DNA of 64,000 nucleotides, taken from NCBI RefSeq assembly GCF_019510245.1, contig NZ_JAEKKT010000114.1, forward strand, positions 62,001-126,000. Direction: 5' to 3'. The notes under the pieces are model-generated. The model was not told where the DNA came from, ran no database searches, and was given only the letters and a program-made list of their open reading frames with translations. The position numbers and the translations under genes were made by a program. Below, one piece after another: positions 61,615 through 64,000 of the stretch (position 1 is the stretch's first letter; each line of letters opens with the position of its first letter). Origin of the DNA: Streptomyces sp. Its GTDB lineage: Bacteria; Actinomycetota; Actinomycetes; Streptomycetales; Streptomycetaceae.

Positions 61615-63987
61615 ATGGATCGTTTTCCGAACGCGGCCGACGTCGATTTCCACAGTCCTCTGGACCTCACCAAGGCCGCGGCCGCGGTGCTGGACGCCGA
61701 CGGCCGCATCGCGGGCTGGGGCCCCTCGGCCCAGTGCCTCCTCGGACATCCGGCCGAGGAGGTGCTCGGCCGGCCGGCGGCCCTGCTGCTGGCGACGGAG
61801 TCCGGCGGGCGGCCCTCCTCGCTCTGCACGGCGCACCGGCCCCGCAGCACGGTCCTGGACCTGGTCCGCCGGGACGGGCGCACCCTGCGCGCGGCCGTGA
61901 CCTTCAGCCCGCTGGTGTCCCAGGGCCTGGCCGCGACCGTCGTGGTCGCGGCCGAGCTGGATGCGCTGCGCTCCTGGGAGGCGCAGCTGGCCATGTTGCA
62001 GGGGCTGGCCACCGAGTCCTCCGTGGGGCTGACGATCTTCGACACCGACATGCGGGTCGTCTGGGGCAACGTCTCCACCGATCTGGAGCTCGCGGGGGTC
62101 GCCCAGTACGTCGGCCGTCCGGCCGCGGACCTCTTCCCGGAAGGCGAGTTCATCTCCCGCCACCACCCTCCGGACGAGGACCAGATCATGGAGCACGTGC
62201 TCACGACGGGCGAACCGATCATGGGCATGCACTACCGGGGGCGGGCTCCCGCCGACCCGGGGCGCGAGCACGTCTGGTCCTGCTCGTACCACCGGCTGGT
62301 GGACGCCCGTGGCGAGCCGCTGGGGCTGTTCGAGGAGTCCCTGGACATCACCGACCGTTACCGCGCCCAGGAGCGGCTGTCGCTGCTCGTGCGGGCGGGC
62401 AAACGCATCGGCGCCTCGCTGGACGTGCGACGTACGGCCGCGGAGCTCGCCGACGTGGCGGTGCCGCAGCTGGCCGACGAGGTGCTGGTCGACCTCCCGC
62501 CGGCGGTCATCGAGGGCCGGCAGCCGCCGACGGGTTCGGCGCCGGGGCACAGCCTGCTGCGGATGCACGGCCGGACCCCGGAGGAGTTCCGGACCAGTCC
62601 CGTCTCCTATCCGCCGTCGTCGCCGCAGGCACTGAGCCTGGCCACCAGCCGCCCGGTCGTCGACGCCGCCCCGCCCCGGTCACCGGACGACCGGACACCG
62701 GCCGGCCGGCACTCCAGCCTGTTCGTGCCGCTGCTCGCCCGGGACGCGGTCCTCGGCCTCGCCACGTTCCGGCGCAGCAGCAACCCCGACCCGTTCGGGC
62801 CCGAGGAGCAGACCCTCGCGGTGGAGCTGACCGAGCGGGCCGCCGTCGGCATCGACAACGCCCGCCGCTACACCAGCCAGCACGCCGCGGCCCTGGTGCT
62901 CCAGCGGAGCCTGCTGCCGCAGCACCTGCCCGAGCAGAGCGCGGTCGACGTGGCCTACCGCTACCTGCCCGCCGACAGCCGGGTGGGCGTGGGCGGCGAC
63001 TGGTTCGACCTGATCCCGCTCTCCGGTGCCCGGGTGGGGCTGACCGTGGGCGACGTGGTCGGCCACGGTGTGCACGCGGCCGCGACCATGGGCAGGCTGC
63101 GCGCCACGGTACGGACCCTGGCCCTGCTGGACCTCGATCCGGCGGAGCTGCTGACCCGCCTAGACGGCCTGGTCGCCCAGGACTCCGCGCCGCATGCGGA
63201 CGACGGGCTGGGCGACGAGGCGCTCGGGGTGACCTGCCTGTACGCGATCTACGACCCGGTGAGCGGCCGCTGTGTCTGGGCGAGCGCGGGCCATCCCCCG
63301 CCGATCGTGGCCGACGCGAACGGCTCGGTGGCGCTGTCCGCGCTGGCGCCGGGGCCGCCCCTGGGGCTGGGCAGCCTGCCCTACGAGAACGTCGAGCTGA
63401 GCCTGTCCAGCGGCAGCGTGGTGGCGTTCTTCACCGACGGGGTGGTGGAGGACCGGCGCACCGACATCGACAGCGGCATCGACCGCCTCGCCCATGTGCT
63501 CACCTGGCAGCGGTGCCCGCTGGAGGAGCTGTGCGACCGGGCGCTGTCGACGCTGCCGCCCGGGCCGCAGGCGGACGACGCCACGCTGCTGCTGGTCCGC
63601 ACCCGGCGGCTGGGCACCGGCCAGGTGGCGGACCTGGAGCTGCCGCCCGACCCGGCGATGGTGGCGCGGGCGCGCACGGACACCGAGCTCCAGCTGGAGA
63701 CCTGGGGCCTGTCCGACCTGGCGTTCACCGCGGAGCTGGTGGTGAGCGAGCTGGTCACCAACAGCATCCGGTACGCCACCGGGCCCGTGATGCTGAGGCT
63801 GATCAAGGACCGCAGCCTGCTGTGCGAGGTCTCCGACAACGCCCACACGGCACCGCACCTGCGGCGGGCCCGCCGGGACGACGAGGGCGGCCGCGGCCTG
63901 TTCCTCGTCGCCCAGATGTCGCAGCGCTGGGGCACGCGCTACACCGGGTCGGGGAAGACCATCTGGGCCGAACTGGCCCTCCCCTGA
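61615..63987 (+). CDS. PAS-PAS-GAF-SpoIIE phosphatase with C-terminal HATPase (RsbU/RsbW-like)
   Basis: 790 residues from ATG 61615 with GGAGGGAAGCGG. Residues about 20-110 and 120-250 are PAS domains (VLDADGRIAGWGPSAQCLLG; TIFDTDMRVVWGNVST). Residues 255-420 are GAF. Residues about 430-640 are a PP2C/SpoIIE phosphatase (VGGDWFDLIPL, VGDVVGHGVHAAATMG, FFTDGVVEDR). Residues about 670-790 are an RsbW-type ATPase (ELVVSELVTNSIRYATGP, DEGGRGLFLVAQMS). One protein can thus both dephosphorylate and phosphorylate anti-sigma antagonists in partner switching. No membrane segments. It starts a new unit after the terminator. Confidence 0.93.
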   Translation: MDRFPNAADVDFHSPLDLTKAAAAVLDADGRIAGWGPSAQCLLGHPAEEVLGRPAALLLATESGGRPSSLCTAHRPRSTVLDLVRRDGRTLRAAVTFSPLVSQGLAATVVVAAELDALRSWEAQLAMLQGLATESSVGLTIFDTDMRVVWGNVSTDLELAGVAQYVGRPAADLFPEGEFISRHHPPDEDQIMEHVLTTGEPIMGMHYRGRAPADPGREHVWSCSYHRLVDARGEPLGLFEESLDITDRYRAQERLSLLVRAGKRIGASLDVRRTAAELADVAVPQLADEVLVDLPPAVIEGRQPPTGSAPGHSLLRMHGRTPEEFRTSPVSYPPSSPQALSLATSRPVVDAAPPRSPDDRTPAGRHSSLFVPLLARDAVLGLATFRRSSNPDPFGPEEQTLAVELTERAAVGIDNARRYTSQHAAALVLQRSLLPQHLPEQSAVDVAYRYLPADSRVGVGGDWFDLIPLSGARVGLTVGDVVGHGVHAAATMGRLRATVRTLALLDLDPAELLTRLDGLVAQDSAPHADDGLGDEALGVTCLYAIYDPVSGRCVWASAGHPPPIVADANGSVALSALAPGPPLGLGSLPYENVELSLSSGSVVAFFTDGVVEDRRTDIDSGIDRLAHVLTWQRCPLEELCDRALSTLPPGPQADDATLLLVRTRRLGTGQVADLELPPDPAMVARARTDTELQLETWGLSDLAFTAELVVSELVTNSIRYATGPVMLRLIKDRSLLCEVSDNAHTAPHLRRARRDDEGGRGLFLVAQMSQRWGTRYTGSGKTIWAELALP

Positions 63988-64000
63988 CCCGGGCGGGCGC

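Noticed and set aside
59443..62568. A 1041-codon minus-strand frame opposite phosphoesterase and SpoIIE genes
   Set aside because: It runs through a strong terminator and two gene starts; Val/Gly/Arg-rich translation without motifs.

Overview
The window looks like chromosomal DNA from a Streptomyces-type actinomycete. GC content is very high, third codon positions are almost all G or C, GTG starts and 1-4 base ATGA/GTGA overlaps are common, and the gene content is typical (ECF42 sigma factor, BTAD regulator, SpoIIE-type phosphatase, mycothiol-type proteins). The left edge cuts through a gene. I saw no rRNA, tRNA, CRISPR array, insertion sequence or prophage.

Layout. (1) 1-13.0 kb is a catabolic and uptake island: two acyl-CoA dehydrogenases, a thiolase with a DUF35 partner, a crotonase, an SDR, a zinc alcohol dehydrogenase, a KstD/fumarate-reductase-like flavoprotein, and a branched-chain-type ABC importer whose second permease and both ATPases form one polypeptide. 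Four promoter regions share one near-palindromic operator, so this is probably one regulon for a CoA-activated (perhaps steroid- or terpenoid-like) carboxylate. (2) 13.1-22.9 kb is mixed: a secreted esterase, a two-component system, a WGR-plus-beta-propeller protein, a ketopantoate-reductase-like protein, an aldehyde dehydrogenase divergent from a TetR regulator, and an MDMPI/SCP2 protein. (3) 23.1-37.6 kb is a complete group 1h (former group 5) [NiFe]-hydrogenase locus: structural genes, NifU-like and DUF5947-like accessories, two very small proteins, hypA, a convergent hypBFCDE operon, a maturation protease and hypX. It fits aerobic scavenging of atmospheric hydrogen. (4) 37.6-47.2 kb holds a membrane acyltransferase, an FAD oxidase, a DGPF/YCII-ECF42 operon with a candidate self-regulated promoter, a serine hydrolase that has lost its catalytic serine, a secreted peptidase, and a PNPOx/hemerythrin pair. 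(5) 47.4-54.9 kb holds a large BTAD regulator, phosphoglucomutase, cbtBA under a cobalamin riboswitch, and a 3-hydroxyisobutyryl-CoA hydrolase. (6) 54.9-56.8 kb is a graveyard of catabolic genes: tails of an acyl-CoA dehydrogenase, an alcohol dehydrogenase, a ring-cleavage hydrolase and an amidohydrolase, plus a frameshifted extradiol dioxygenase. (7) 56.9-64 kb holds efeO-efeB without efeU, a secreted phosphoesterase with a possible PHO box, and a PAS/GAF/SpoIIE phosphatase-kinase.

The strongest leads are the shared operator of the first island, the LivM-LivG-LivF fusion, the small membrane protein of the hydrogenase operon, the Ser-to-Asn pseudo-serine hydrolase, the ECF42 promoter match and the catabolic gene graveyard. 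Functions are inferred from motifs read by eye. No database search was possible.
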